A stretch of DNA of 64,000 nucleotides from Gordionus sp. m RMFG-2023 (Eukaryota > Nematomorpha > Gordioida > Chordodea > Parachordodidae). The notes under the pieces were generated by a model. That model saw nothing but the letters and a program-made list of their open reading frames with translations, ran no database searches and had not been told where the DNA came from. Location: positions 11,594,052 to 11,658,051 of the forward strand of contig NC_088776.1 in NCBI RefSeq assembly GCF_954871325.1. The letters run 5' to 3'. The position numbers and the translations under genes are program-made. Below, in pieces: positions 50,201-62,700 of this stretch; the first letter of the stretch is position 1, and each line of letters begins with the position of its first letter.

Positions 50201-53200
50201 ATAATTTTGTCATGAAATATTTTATATGCATAAAAAACATAAAAGATTTTGAAATTTTAGGTAAAATTTATCATAAATCCTTTTTGGGCAAAAAAAAATT
50301 TAATTTTTTAAAACCTCTAAAGATTTTTTTATTTTGAAGAGCATTTCAAACTCTGGTATAAAGGCGCGAACTTTATTTTATACAAATATTTTCGAAAATT
50401 CTATCCATATTTAATCTTGAGGAAAATAATTTTTTGGTATATTAAATATCATATAAGCCTGCTAAATGGACAAATAAAGCCAATTTATTCGTATATTCTT
50501 TGTTGAGCTGGAGTAATTATTATTTAATATTCTTTCACTTTTTTATGTTGTATGATATTTCATTTTTTAAAAGCCATTTTTTAGTTTAATATTCATTTAA
50601 TCTTTATAAAATATTAATTTATTCCTTACATAAAAATTTATCAGTTTTATAATGGATTTTCATTTAGCCCAAGATGAATATGGAATAATAATTGTTATTA
50701 CCTATTTGCTTAAAACAACAAGTGCTCATAAGCCTATTTCTTGATAGATCCCAATCACAAGATATGTGCCTTACAAATGTTATTGTTAAAATTTTGGGTT
50801 CGTTTTGAAAAAATAAATTATTTACAATCTCGGTCAGAGATTTTACTTTTTTGGCCAGACCTAGATTTTTATTTTGGATAATTTTTTGGACTCGGTCCGG
50901 AATTTCCGATTGATTTCAAAGAAAAATTGAAAATATGAGCAGTGAATTAATATGAAACACTCCATCGTATTTTCAACTGATTTATTTTAATTTCTTTTTT
51001 AATAAAATTGGTCTGGCCTGTACACAATTTTTAGCTTGGGGTTGCTCGTCGTTGCTAAAACATAAATTGACTAAAGAAAGAATGTATATTGCTTGATTAT
51101 TTTCTTGCCCCTCAAAAAATTTGGTCCTCAGAAGAAAAAATTTTTAATTAGAGGGAAATTAAAACACTTAATCTAAAAATGCCAAACATATCCTTGTATG
51201 ATTGCGATATATATTTTTTTTTAAATTGTTTTTGATAAGATAAATGTAGTCTTCTCTGAACATAGAGGATATTAGAATAATATTTATTGTATATATATCT
51301 TAGGCGAAAATATCACCAGCGTTCTATAATACAGAGCATTTTTTAATAACGTTTTCAACATATATATAGAATCACTTCAATAAAGTTATTCATCTAAAAA
51401 ATATAGATTTTTGCGTAGTTATTTTTCCATATAGTGATTTGGGAAAGAGAGGAGTGTATAGGCGGAAATTTTTTATTAACTTAAAATGATAATTTGCGAT
51501 TGAGGGACCCCTTCCCTTGGTTACGCACCTGCTTGTCTCCCTTACTATATGTTTTAGTATCAGAATGTAATATCTAATTAGGATGATCCAGATGGTGACT
51601 AATGAACTCTCTGCTTCCATTAATCAAATTATCAAAACTTCTAAATCATATGTTGATAAACAATTATATTTAGATATTTTAACCAAAAGAATAATACTGC
51701 TGGATGTAGGTGTAGCCCGAAAGCCTTGGCCGGGAATTATTACGAGGCGGATTGAAAAATATCTTTAGAGTTTTTTAACGAGCCAGTTCGTGCCGTTCTC
51801 TAAATATTATTAGAACCCCTCATTACTTTAACTTTTATTTTATGTGAGCTATATTATAATTTACGAAATTTATAGTTATAAAATCATCTATTCATTGCAA
51901 ATTATATTTCCAATTTTTGTTGAAATATATTCCTTCCTTTATTTAAAAACCAAAAAAAAATTAAGATAAATTAAAGGATGAACGTGCTTTTAAAACAATT
52001 AATTTTCGTTAAAAAAATAAATTAACGACAAGATATCTTAGGTAACAACACAAAACATTTTTAGTCATGAATGAAAAATTATCATATATCCATTGTTTTC
52101 TTATCTTTTTTTTTATAAATAAGATTTCTTTTAAATTGTATATTTTCTTTAGTAATTATTCGATATATCACGAAATTTTTTGTATACTACAATGACAGAC
52201 TCAAATATATTAAGATTTTTATAAAAAAAATTATCAAGGGAATATTGTAATTATTTTTTATAATCAATGTATGGAAGGTTTTATAGCAAAATATCGTAAT
52301 TAGCAGTTCACTGGGATAAAATTTTTTAAAGATATCATAGCACCTTAAGAATCAGATTGAATAGACTTTCAAGTATATTTATTGTTCAATCAGAAGTGGT
52401 TAACTATTATAATCTACATTTGTAATAATTATCAACCATTATTGTGTATGATAATTATATTTGCCTTGTTTTCATGCAGTTCGAGTTGATAACAAAGGTT
52501 CTAAACGATAATATTTAAAAGTACATCTTTAGCCTTACAGCAGTTTAATTCAAAAATTAAATAAAAGATAGTATCAAGGTCATCAATGAGTGAAAATGTT
52601 TATGACCCTTAGTTAGGAATTTTCTACTGGAGGGTGATAATTTTTTCATATTGAAATAATTTTACTTGGAACATTAAAAATTTATTAGAACTAATCAATA
52701 TAAAATTTATTATAACTAATCATATTGAAAAATACAAAATATTTACGAGCGAATATAATTTGTTAAAAATGTTACAGCTACTATAACAGATATGTAAATC
52801 ACAGTAAAATATAGTATTAAGCATTATATGACGATTTAAAGGGTTAATCAAAATTTAATCTTCTTTGCGATTCAATTAAAAGCTAGTCCATTCAATCGAT
52901 TTTAAGATATAGTACATTTCAGATATATTTTTTTTCCTCTGTAATGGAGAAAAGATCTTCATATGTGCTTATACCAATTCAGTGGCCCCTACAATAGGGG
53001 GAGGAGGGGGGGAGTCCGAAGTAACTACTTCAAAAAATTTGAATGGGTGAGGGCACTTTCTTTTTTAAAAATTTTTATTTATTGTTTTACCACACCCACA
53101 TCAATAACCAAAAATGTTTTTTCAAAGGCACAAGATTTTATGAAGGGGAAAAATTTGCTTTTTGATTTTGAAAGTTGTAAATTTATTATATTAAAATATT

Positions 53201-53339
53201 TATATTAATATTTAGCCTCTTCTTCTGATGATGATTCTGAAATTTATTCAGACTGAAAATCGTTTAATTTATCTTATTGTTTTAAAATTTTTCTGCTTTC
53301 CTTAATTTATCAGTTTTATATAAATATTTATCAACTATT
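47249..53339. other. Long AT-rich stretch, no gene seen
   Basis: Holds a (CT)6 run at 48716-48727 and the worn inverted repeat at 50820-51040. A patch near 47560-47700 is less AT-rich and coding-like on the minus strand, but unassigned. Short frames at 51390-51768 and 52963-53208 are not recognisable. Confidence 0.45.
50820..51040. repeat. Worn MITE-like inverted repeat
   Basis: GGCCAGACC at 50853-50861 and its inverse GGTCTGGCC near 51010 lie in otherwise AT-rich DNA, with a GGACTCGGTCCGG block between. This is the same layout as the GC-ended MITEs but heavily decayed. Confidence 0.35.
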
Positions 53340-54480
53340 CCTACTAACGCATGTATTGCCGTAAGGGTGTCAAAAAATTATTAACTGTTTTTTCGGAGAG
53401 AGGGGAGAGGTACTTTTCAAAGGGGTATTCTGCTTTCATCGCTCAGAAAGTGTTGGGGCCACTGCCAATTGATATTATTGCCAAAATATATAGTAATTTC
53501 ATATATTTGGGAAATACTCTAAAATAAAATATATTTTAAAGCATACAATGCATCCATTACGTTTCTTGAAAAATTATTTACTAAAATTAATCTTTTTGCC
53601 ACAATTAAATTCTAAAGATTTAATATATCCTCAGAAGGATTTATAGGTAATAATATTTTTAAATTGGGTAGAGCCATTTGACGAATCACAAATCGCCATT
53701 GATTTGACTTAGCAATATATCCAAGAGTGGGAATACAGTATTTTATAGTAATCCTAAATTAGTCCACGTTAATATTAAAACATAAGTAATCTAATTTAGG
53801 AAAATTTTTATAGTCAAATATAATATATTTGTTATTTGTCTTAGGAAACTAAACTATTAAATGGTAGCTAGAGAATATTTTGAATGAATGTGTCCATCTA
53901 ATCATTATTATTTATAAGAAAAGACTTAACTTTGATTTAAAAAATATTTAAAAGTTTGTCAGGCTGACGAGAATCATATGATTTCATTTTTGTCTCAACA
54001 AACATAAAGAAAAGAATGATAAACACAGGATGGAAAATCCTATGAGATGTAAATATTATCTTTTAGTCTTCTAAGTGATAATACAACAATTCGCTATTAT
54101 TATAGCTTTCGCCAAATTCATATCATATTCTTGAAAATATTGCATAAAATTTTGTATTATTAAATAATTTATTAATACATTCCAATGCAAAAATCTGCGG
54201 TCATATTGAATCAAATAGTGTATATGTTTCAGTTAAAATAACTAATTCTGGGCATTCTAATTTGTTCAAGGGTTTTTAAAATAGGCTCTTCTAGATGCAA
54301 AAATGCTATGACAGCTTAATGTCTATGGCTCCATCTTTTCAGGCAAGCCTTTTGCAGTTTCTTTCTTCTAATAGCACAGGAGGTCTCCGAAATAATTCTA
54401 TTCAACAAATTCTGTCTTTTTACATATCTGAACCTTTATACACTCTTGAAATGTTACCTAATAGTAGTTATTATTTTATA
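53340..54480 (-). pseudogene. hAT transposase remnant, ZMYM1-like
   Basis: Minus-strand pieces in the expected N-to-C order resemble the C-terminal half of ZMYM1-like hAT transposases: ALECINKLFNNTKFYAIF near 54190-54140 (compare KLESINKLFNYTNILCNI at 32.6 kb); FRITIKYCIPTLGYIAKS and NQWRFVIRQMALPNLKILLP near 53770-53650, matching the usual YRIxIYIPxLDYIxxQxxxRF block; and LAVAPTLSER near 53460, matching the LPVxxAxxERxFS dimerisation motif. The pieces lie in different frames with stops between them, so the gene is dead. N-terminal catalytic blocks and terminal repeats were not found. Confidence 0.6.
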
Positions 54481-55533
54481 TATATTTTTCTTTGGTTAAA
54501 ATTATCATGTATCCATCAATGTTTACGGTTAAAAAAAATATAAGAAAATTACTTTAAATTTTCATGTTATAAAATATTAATACTTTTAACCTTTGATAAA
54601 ATTTAAAATAGAATATAACCTATTTGAGATAGAATACTTTGAAATTCATGGAAACCTTTTATATTTTTACAAAAATATTTACTATTGGGAGATGGAGGGA
54701 TTTTCCCATAAACTAATCTAAGTGCATATATAAAAGAATATAAGAAACAATATGAGAGATCTCAAGGAGTATAACGAGAATTTGCTATAAAAATTGTGAA
54801 AAGGAATATTAATATTAGAGATTATTAAAATATTTGAATTGGGAACTGGAAATAACAACTAAACAGAAAAAACACCTCGTTACATATAAGAGTGTCTGAA
54901 GATTAACTTATCTAGATTACATAAAACAGTTTTAAGATTGTTTTTTTAGGGTATTGAGTGGTAGAATGTTGCAGCCCCCTCCTGAAGGATTGATAGAAAT
55001 GATAAGATTATAAAATTAAGCGATAAAGGGGAAGTATAAATATGACTCACTAGTGCCAAACGATAAATATTCCTATTAAACTTTAAGGAGCCATTCATAT
55101 TTGGTTAAAAGTCTAATAAATATTATTGGATACATGGTGGTGAAAGGAAAAAAAATATAAAGCCGAAAAAAATTACGAAAAATAATGTATTATACAATTC
55201 AAAGGCAATTAAATTAGAGGTAGCAAAAACAAATAGAACGATATTAATTTATCACAAAAGAAGTTATTATTCGGATAATTAATACAAGAGCAAGTGGAAA
55301 TATAAAATAAGATTAATGTAAGATAGATCTGAGAAAGTAGTAAATAAAATAGGATGTTAAAAGCAAGTCGGAACAGAATAAAGAATAAAACCATTAAAAA
55401 ATAAAAAGAACATATAACCTTATTTAGTTCTTGAAAAGTAATGTCGCTAGGAAGGGAATCTGAAAATATCTTAATTGATTACTTTGTTATTATATTTTTT
55501 TTTTAAACTCAACTTAATATACATATTTTTTAA
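54481..55533. other. AT-rich stretch, no gene seen
   Basis: No gene or structured repeat supported. Confidence 0.45.
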
Positions 55534-55541
55534 ATTTATAT

Positions 55542-55761
55542 CAGAGACCTGCAAAGATACCATTTGCACAGCCCGGCCCGAATTTTTTTTAAAAAAAATT
55601 TTCAGGCCCAGCCAGGATTTTTAAAAAATATATAATATTTATTTTTAACCTTTATGGATAATAATAGCGATTTAAAATTTAAGGCCCGGGTATATTTAAA
55701 AAAATAAAAATACGGCCCTGTCTGTATACCCGAGGCTTAGATCCAGACTTGCAGGTATCTG
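55542..55761. mobile_element. hAT MITE, CAGAG-ended family, well preserved
   Basis: A 220-bp copy starts CAGAGACCTGCAAAGATACC and ends with the inverted TGCAGGTATCTG. Flanks atttatat and attaatat agree at 7 of 8 positions. GCCCGGCCCG lies 25 bases inside the left end. It gives the clearest view of the family's left terminus (CAGAGACCTGCA). Confidence 0.9.
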
Positions 55762-55818
55762 ATTAATATTAATATAATTTTTTATTACACAAAATTAATT
55801 TTCGATAGTTAAAAATTT

Positions 55819-56230
55819 TTGTCTAGACTTTTGATCTTGGAAGTGCGATGCTCTATAAATGGTCGGAAGGCAACCCAGATTTACTTCTTATCTCGTCGGC
55901 TATTTCAACATGGTTTAAGTTTGAGAATGCAAGATATACACAAGAAAAGTCTAAGGCAAATAAATCACCATTCCTCTAAGAGATTTTGGATGAGCCATCA
56001 AGACCTTTACTATCTGTCTTGCAAAGTCCAGTCTAGGGAGTGAAAGGAATGCCAGCAGATTTCAAAGCATCAGCGATATTGCATTGAAGACTACATCGTT
56101 TCCAATGCGGGGTTTGCAACTTTTTGAGTTAAAAGGGGTTTGATATGTGCACTTGAGTATGGTATGACCATTGCACAGTTATGACTGTGTCTGATGGTTT
56201 GAGGAAGCGGATCGTTTCTAGGACTTGAAT
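55819..56230 (-). pseudogene. Retroelement-like coding fragment (LINE-type C-terminal domain?)
   Basis: This patch is much less AT-rich than its surroundings. One minus-strand frame gives about 135 codons with four interruptions. Recognisable pieces in order are SLQCNIADALKSAGIPFTP, TGLCKTDSKGLDGSSKIS and RNGDLFALDFSCVYLAFSNL. This follows a pattern I know from the C-terminal region of retroelement-type reverse transcriptase proteins: an AGIP-type segment, a (R/L)PDG or LDG step, then a W-x-x-G-x-x-x-x-x-D-x-(T/S)-C strand, resembling a PD-(D/E)XK-like fold. No reverse transcriptase core was found nearby. The 74-codon plus-strand frame covering part of it has no ATG and is probably its shadow. 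Confidence 0.4.
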
Positions 56231-57694
56231 TGAAGTTCTTTAAAAAAATATATATAATTATTGAGTACTTTGTATATCGTTTTTAGATAGATATACATAA
56301 GATTATTATCATCTTCTATCATGTTATAATACATTGTCCCCTCTTGACCATGATTATTTTATATCAGATAAAATGACCCCATTGGAATCATTATCAAACT
56401 TAAATATGGAAACGTTACATCATGTGAAAATAGCAATATGATAATTAGCTGAAGAAGTTGAAGAAACATAATTTTAAAAATATCCAAATATCCTAAATAT
56501 TATGTATATTAATGGCTTTTGGGGAAAAAAATAATAGAGAATTAAGCCTTTATCATGTATGTTAAAATTGAAAATATAAATCGTCGCTCACAAATATTTA
56601 ATAAAAATATCAAAAAATTTCTATGAGTGCCTAACTATTTGTTTCATTTCAAAAAATATAGACCCCCCCCTCTCTAAGTAAACACTTTGCCCTTCCCAGC
56701 TTGAAATTCCTGGCTAAGGCCCCGCTGATGTGCATACTATAGAATTTGAACTACAATCACAAACCCATTCCTGGCTAAATAAAAATATAGCAAGGTGAAG
56801 CAATTGAACCAGATGACATTTCTAATGAAAGATTTACAAGGTAGTCAAAAAGAATATATTCAGGAAAAGTGAAAAGTTACCTATCTCTCTTTCTATCTAA
56901 ATGAATGAGAAAAACAAGATTGCCTTGAAATGGTAGAAATAATAAAAAAAAATTCCATACCTCATAACTCGTCGAATTTTATAGACTTTTTTGTCTATTT
57001 AATCTTGATACTTTTCCTTTCTAGCAGTAGAGGGCATGGAAATAGTTTTACACTAAATTTCTTTGCAAATTATCTATACGCATCACTTATTATTGTCTGA
57101 ATTTTCACTTGATATTTGGCTATTCACCTCGCACGCAACGCAAATTTGAATTACTCTGCCTGAGAATAAATCATTCTACGATTTAAAGATGCTTATTTTG
57201 TAGTGCTGTAAACATTACTTCAAAAAGAATCGATTTACTTCTTTCGTTACCATCAAAAAATAAGTAACCTGTTATCGTCAATCATTATCTTGTGACAAAA
57301 AGAAGCGCGTTACTCGTTGCTCAAAAAAGAAACGCATTATACTTGTAATTTTCTTTTTATAAATTTTTTTTCCCCATAGATTAAAAAGCAAAATTATACA
57401 AAAATATTATATTGTAAGATAAGTCTTTTTTGTAACAATTTTTTATTTATTTTTAACAATTGATTTTCAAATTTTGATCAGAATAAACAAAAAAATTTTA
57501 GTGCTCAAAGCTTTCGATGCGTGTATAATATTCAACAAAAAAATGTAATAAATAAATATTAAGAACTTTTGAGATTATGTTAGATGGTGCCAAAGGTACC
57601 GCCAAACAAATCTGCATTTAACACCTTTTTTTGGATCGCCACTATCATGGTTAAAAATAGTAGATTTGGGAAAAAATTGGGTCATTTTTTGAAC
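56231..57694. other. AT-rich stretch with one repeat fragment
   Basis: Contains a C8 run at 56663-56670 and the GTAAC-type repeat at 57201-57350. No gene supported. Confidence 0.45.
57201..57350. mobile_element. GTAACGCGTTAC-type element fragment
   Basis: It begins TAGTGCTGTAAACATTACTT, a TAGTG hAT-type terminus, and continues with alternating GTTAC/GTAAC motifs (TTTCGTTACC, AAGTAACCTG, GCGCGTTACTCGTTGC, AACGCATTA). I know this pattern from hAT-like MITEs in several animals. The second end was not found. Confidence 0.45.
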
Positions 57695-59720
57695 CAGGGC
57701 CGTAGCCAGGAATTTTAAGTTAGGTGGCCATCTGCTTACTTGGAAGGGGGGCACTATTTTTTTTAAATAAAACAAATAATTAAGCATTCATATAAATTTT
57801 TTGCCATTTTTATTAAAAAATTATTAAAGTTATATGAATAAAATAATACTATAATATGAACATACAAAATAATACTAAAATATAATACGACGATTTTTAT
57901 TTTTAAATTTTAACATAAATGAATTAAAGGATAAATTTTGTGTTTATTTTTTCCCATAAGCCATCAATACTAAATTTTGCTTACTTTGTTCTTTCATCGA
58001 CCCTCTAATGCTCGATAGAAGTCTCTTTATTATAGAGAAAGAAGCCAAACAAGAAGCCGTTGGTACCCAATGATGGTGGCTGCTGAGTAGCATTTATACA
58101 ATTCCCTAAATGCATGACGATATTTTTTTATACATAATATTTAGGATATTTTCAAAATTATGCGTTTCTTTAACTTCTGCAACTAATAATCCTTTAGCTA
58201 TTTTCATTTCATGATGTAAAGTTTCCGTAAGTTTAATAATTATTCTAATTGGGCCATTTTGTCCGATATAAAATATTCACTATCAAAGGGGGACAATACA
58301 TTAAAACTAGAAGATTATAATCATCTTGTGTAGATCTATCTAAAACGTTATCAACAATTAATCAATAATTTCATAATAATTCCATTTTAAAGAACTCCAA
58401 CTGGAGTCTTTTTCGCAATCAAATTGTAATTTGGTTTCGACTAAAAAATCTTAAAAATTTATAGGCGTTTTACTTACGCTTGATGATTTGTGGGGAGTGA
58501 GATTAAATTTTGCTAAAAGTTTTTCAGCCTTTATTCTAATCAAATCAATAGAATTATTGCTTCTTATATTTTTTTAATATATTGATCGTGGAATCAATAC
58601 AATTTTTAGCATCCACTTGATAAGTACCTACTGACTGTAGATACTTATATAGTAGATCTATTGTTATTAATATCTCATAAATGGTTAATATAATGTAATT
58701 TATATTAAAGTATTGAGGTAAAAGACCAGAGGCTTCGCCAGAATCATGAGTGGAAACCTCTGAATTAAGAGTTATATTAGAAAAGTAAACTAATACTTCA
58801 CCAATAGCCTCAAAATTAACATAAATGCGAGATGTTTCTAAATGACCAGTCCCCTACTGGTCTAGAGGTTTCTTAAGAGTATGGCCTGCATATATACAGG
58901 ATACGTTAAACCGCCTAAAATATTATGCAATGAATTGAATAAATTTAAAAAAATTAGATATTAACAATATTATTATACCAATTTTTAACCACAAGATGCA
59001 ACATGTGGTTGTAGCAATGTATAAAAGAAACTTTTTTATTAAATTTTTTTTATGTAGGGTTTGCACTCTCCATTTCGGCCAGACATAACGTTTGCACTAT
59101 CATATGCCTGGTTTATCATATTAGTTGAATTAATATTTAACTCATTAAGTTGCTTTAAAATGCAATTAGTAATGCTTTCAGCAGAAAAACACTGAAAATT
59201 AATAATCCCTATTTTCTTGGACTTCTTCAGAAAAAATATAAATAATTATGCTCAGGTTTTCACAACCTGATGCATCTTTTGTCACATCAGCCTTAAGACA
59301 AAAAAAAGGCATCTCATTTTTGTTATATTTATCTGAAATATAATCAAGCACCATATCTACCATAATAGATATTATTTCGTTTTGAATCTGGGTGATGTAT
59401 ATCACGTATTTTTGTATATAAATTTCGTATTTTTATTTAATTCAGAATCTTTTTGGACAGTGTATGAAAACATTGCTATAAATAGTCCAGAAAGAATAAA
59501 TTATGTTTTCTACATTTGTTGCATCCGTAATTTTTGTTAAACCAGTCCCACAGAAAGGTAGCTCCTGTATGTTAAGAAATATCATGAAATCTTGTTTTAT
59601 CTTAAAGATTATGGTTAATTTGTTTTACCAAAATTGTTGTTATCAGAGTATTTTCTTTATAATGCTAAAATATTCACCACTGTTTTAAATAACTGGTTAT
59701 ATCGGGCTTAGATAATATTA
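57695..59720 (-). pseudogene. Degraded hAT transposon, ZMYM1/TTF-like transposase
   Basis: Read on the minus strand, pieces follow the order of a ZMYM1-like hAT transposase: QELPFCGTGLTKITDATNVE (near 59560, the first conserved block), then TQIQNEIISIMVDMV and FFCLKADVTKDASGCENLSI (59385-59250, the first catalytic block, where IADETTDIS is usual), QAYDSANVMSGRNGECKPYI (near 59090, usual QGYDGASVMSG), IHCYNHMLHLVV (near 59010, usual HCxxHxLNL), EASGLLPQYFNINYIIL and LQSVGTYQVDAKNCID (58740-58600), and a C-terminal block near 57980. Several frame changes and stops separate them. The first catalytic Asp-rich motif reads ADVTKD. The 3' end of the element is CAGGGCCGTAGCCAGGAATT, a CAGGG hAT terminus, at 57695 on the plus strand. 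The opposite terminus and an 8-bp duplication were not found. Confidence 0.75.
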
Positions 59721-60026
59721 TTTTGTCTAAGATCTTAATGGGACAATTTTTAAAAATCGGCCAAATGGAGCCTTAAAACTTAATAGGCAAAATCAATAAA
59801 AACTAGTAAAAAATGAATTTTTTAAATTTTATTATATATATGACGTTTTATTTTAATTAACCTAATATTCTAATAATGTTTCTATATTATTTCTATATAA
59901 TAAATAATCCATTCTGTGAAAGAACCGATCGATTTAAAACTTATTACGGGAAAATTAGTTGTAGCATTTTAATTAAAAATATGAAATAAATAATAACTCA
60001 GGTTGAATCCGATAAAAAAAACTCTA
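59721..60026. other. AT-rich stretch, no gene seen
   Basis: Separates the hAT remnant from the long-TIR transposon. The missing hAT terminus was looked for here and not seen. Confidence 0.45.
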
Positions 60027-60032
60027 CCAAAG

Positions 60033-60632
60033 GGTAAGTCCATACCAAATCGATAACTTTTCGGGCCTACCTTTTAATTTCGATAAAAATTTTTATGCTG
60101 AGAGAATATCATTTGAAAGCATCGAATCCAAAATTTTAGCTTCCTAGTACTAATAGTTGGAGAGATATCAATGGTCAAAAGTGCCAAAAATGACCTTTTT
60201 TCGAAAAATACGATTTTTTGAAATTGAGATAAGTTAAAAAATAAAAATTAAAAATATAAGTTATATGTCATTTTGCAACTCTATTAAAGGTCTTTTATTA
60301 AATATTAAGGATTTTTTTGAAATAATATTGTTGCGGTTTTTATTTACGTTATAAATTTTAAACATAAAAATTCCAGGTGTTTTGTCTTCCAAATTTTTTT
60401 GAATTTAATATTTTCTTATTTTCTAACCTTATATTTATTCACAAAAAAAATTTAAACTTGGGACAGCCATGGGTTTTTTAGTTATTACGATTTAAAAAAT
60501 CAAAAAATAAACATTTTTGTCAAAAATAGATACCGCTCCTTTATAAAATAACGTGTTTTGTTATAATAATTATTTTTTAAACTTTTTTTCATTTTTAAGC
60601 ATAAATAATAAGATTTTCCAGCATTACTATCA
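60033..60632 (+). repeat. Left terminal inverted repeat
   Basis: Pairs with 62885-63469. The outer part carries ACCAAATCGATAACTTTTCG, AGCATCGAATCCAAAATTTT and AATGACCTTTTTTCG blocks shared almost base for base. The arm ends inward at GATTTTCCAGCATTA. Inner portions show small indels in A/T runs. Confidence 0.88.
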
Positions 60633-60892
60633 GGAAAAAAATATTATATAGATCGTTTGATAGGCTTACTTATTATTATTGCTTTATTGATAACTTGTAA
60701 AAATTAGTTTTTATAATAAATAATTAAATTTCGTAAAAAGATAGTTAAGATTCCGATATCTCCTACAAGAAAATTTAATAATTAATTGTTGAAAGATAAA
60801 AGCAAGTTTTCATGCACCTGCCCTAATATTAATTAATTTTTATTTTACAAATATTTTGATATTAATTATTTTTCTTCTTAAAATTATTTATA

Positions 60893-62700
60893 ATGTATAA
60901 ATATAAATGCGTAAATCCTTTTAAAGAATCTAAACACTTTAATTATAAAAAGAACCTGCGTAAAGTTATGACGTGGATGACACAATATGCAAACATTGAG
61001 GCGGAACACTACATTTGTTATAAATGTCGTAAACGGTTATCACAAAAAAATATTGAAAATATAAATTCTGATAGCGAATATGTAAATAACAGCACAGCAT
61101 CAACATCAATAGATAAAATCAATATAACGTTAAATGAAATTGGAATATCTCCTATTAAGAAAAAAAAACTAACCGAAAAAAAATATCCAAAAAAAGGTAG
61201 CAAAAATAACAAAAGCGATTACAGATATAATAATTAACAATCCAGAATCGGATACAAAAGATAATAATGATATACTCAATAACATGAAATTACAATATCC
61301 TAATTTATCAATTGCTGACCATTCTGCCTCCTAATTGGAGCGCAAATAAAATAAAAACGACATTCAACGCTACATATCATATGGCATATAATTCCAAAAT
61401 CATTTTAGAAGAAAAGTGGATTCTTTCAACTCCAAATCGAAAGCCTGCAAAATATCTCAATAAAAAAACAGTTGATATTGTTAAAAAAATTTCTTGCAAT
61501 GATGAAGTTAGTAGGGTATTACCAGGAAAAAAAGATTGCATATCTATCACTGAAAAGGGGGAACGAGTGAACGCTCAAAAAAGGTTAGTTTTTAATAATT
61601 TAAAAGAATTATATAATCATTTTAAGGCGAGTAAATTAACAATTGGATTTTCGAAATTTACTAGCTTAAGACCAAAAAATTGTATATTAGCAGGGGCTAG
61701 CGGAACACATAGTGTATGCGTTTGTAGCATACACCAGAATATTAAACTTATGATTTTAGGCTGGGAATTAGCAACATTGACTAAAAATGGTGAGGATACA
61801 TTTACAACATATAGAGATGTTATAGGCAGAATGATTTGCAATCCCCCGTTACCCACCTGTTATTTTGGTGACTGCAACGAATGTCCTGGCTCGGCACTCT
61901 TAAAAGAACGCATCGAAAAATTATTTATAAAAAATGATATAGCTCTTGTTACTTTTAAACAGTGGGTTTCGGTAGATAGAACCAATCTTCAGACGAATGT
62001 ATTAATTATTTTTTCGATAAAATGAATATTCTCATATGCTATTCATTTATTTGTGAACAACAAAGTTAATCGATTTTGGTGTTCAAGCAGAATAGCATTT
62101 TTTTCCTACGGCACATGGTAAAAGTGCTTGCGACGGCATAGGCGGCACAGTAAAAAGGTTAGTTTCCAAGGCAAGCTTACAAAGACCTTATACGGATCAA
62201 ATAATTACATCTTTACAATTTTATAAATATGCGGAAGAGCATATAAAAGGTATAAATTTTTCTTATGCCACTATACCAGATTATGAAGAAGAGATAAAGC
62301 TAAGTGAGAGATTTAGTAAATCTATCTCAATACCCGGGACACAAGAAATTCATGCAGTGTTTCCGATTGGCTTAACTAAACTCAACACTAAACTATATTC
62401 TAATTCGCAGACATTTATTGTGGAGAATATAGTATATCCACGTGAGGATCCTTTGATTGAGGATCTGTTAATCGATGAGATTAGAGGATAAATAACATAA
62501 GCATATGAAAACGATTGGTGGTTAGGATTTGTGCAAGAAGTGAATGTAATTAGAGATGAAGCAAAGATTAATTTTCTTCACCCTAAAGAACCAGCAAATT
62601 CTTTTGTTTATCCGTTGCACAAGATATCCTTTTCATACCAAAAAATAATATTTTAACAATAGTTAGCTCAAACGGCTACTGGGCGTACATATAATTTATC
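60893..62700 (+). pseudogene. Broken transposase of the long-TIR transposon
   Basis: Three reading-frame segments follow the order of a transposase family I recall from aphid, Hydra and crustacean genomes. Segment 1 (60893-61237, 114 aa from an ATG) has a zinc-ribbon-like C6, H15, C42, C45 pattern (CVNPF; ICYKCRKRLS). Segment 2 (61312-62025, about 237 codons) has SRVLPGKKD (67-75), GFSKFTSLRP (112-121), GTHSVCVCSIHQN (131-143), a CYFGDCNECPG cluster and QWVSVDRT. Segment 3 (62087-62491) has HFFPTAHGK and CDGIGGTVKRL, and a tail to about 62700 has WWLGFVQEV and INFLHPKEP. The frame shifts between segments 1 and 2, where a third frame bridges them, and again after segment 2. There are in-frame stops at about 62093, 62489 and beyond. 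A piece of about 100 residues normally between segments 2 and 3 appears to be missing. Confidence 0.8.

Noticed and set aside
52963-53208. 81-codon frame with a GRRGG segment
   Set aside because: The Gly/Arg part comes from a G-rich run; no domain and no context.
61018-61212. Minus-strand frames inside the transposon (also 61617-61856)
   Set aside because: Shadows of the plus-strand transposase segments.
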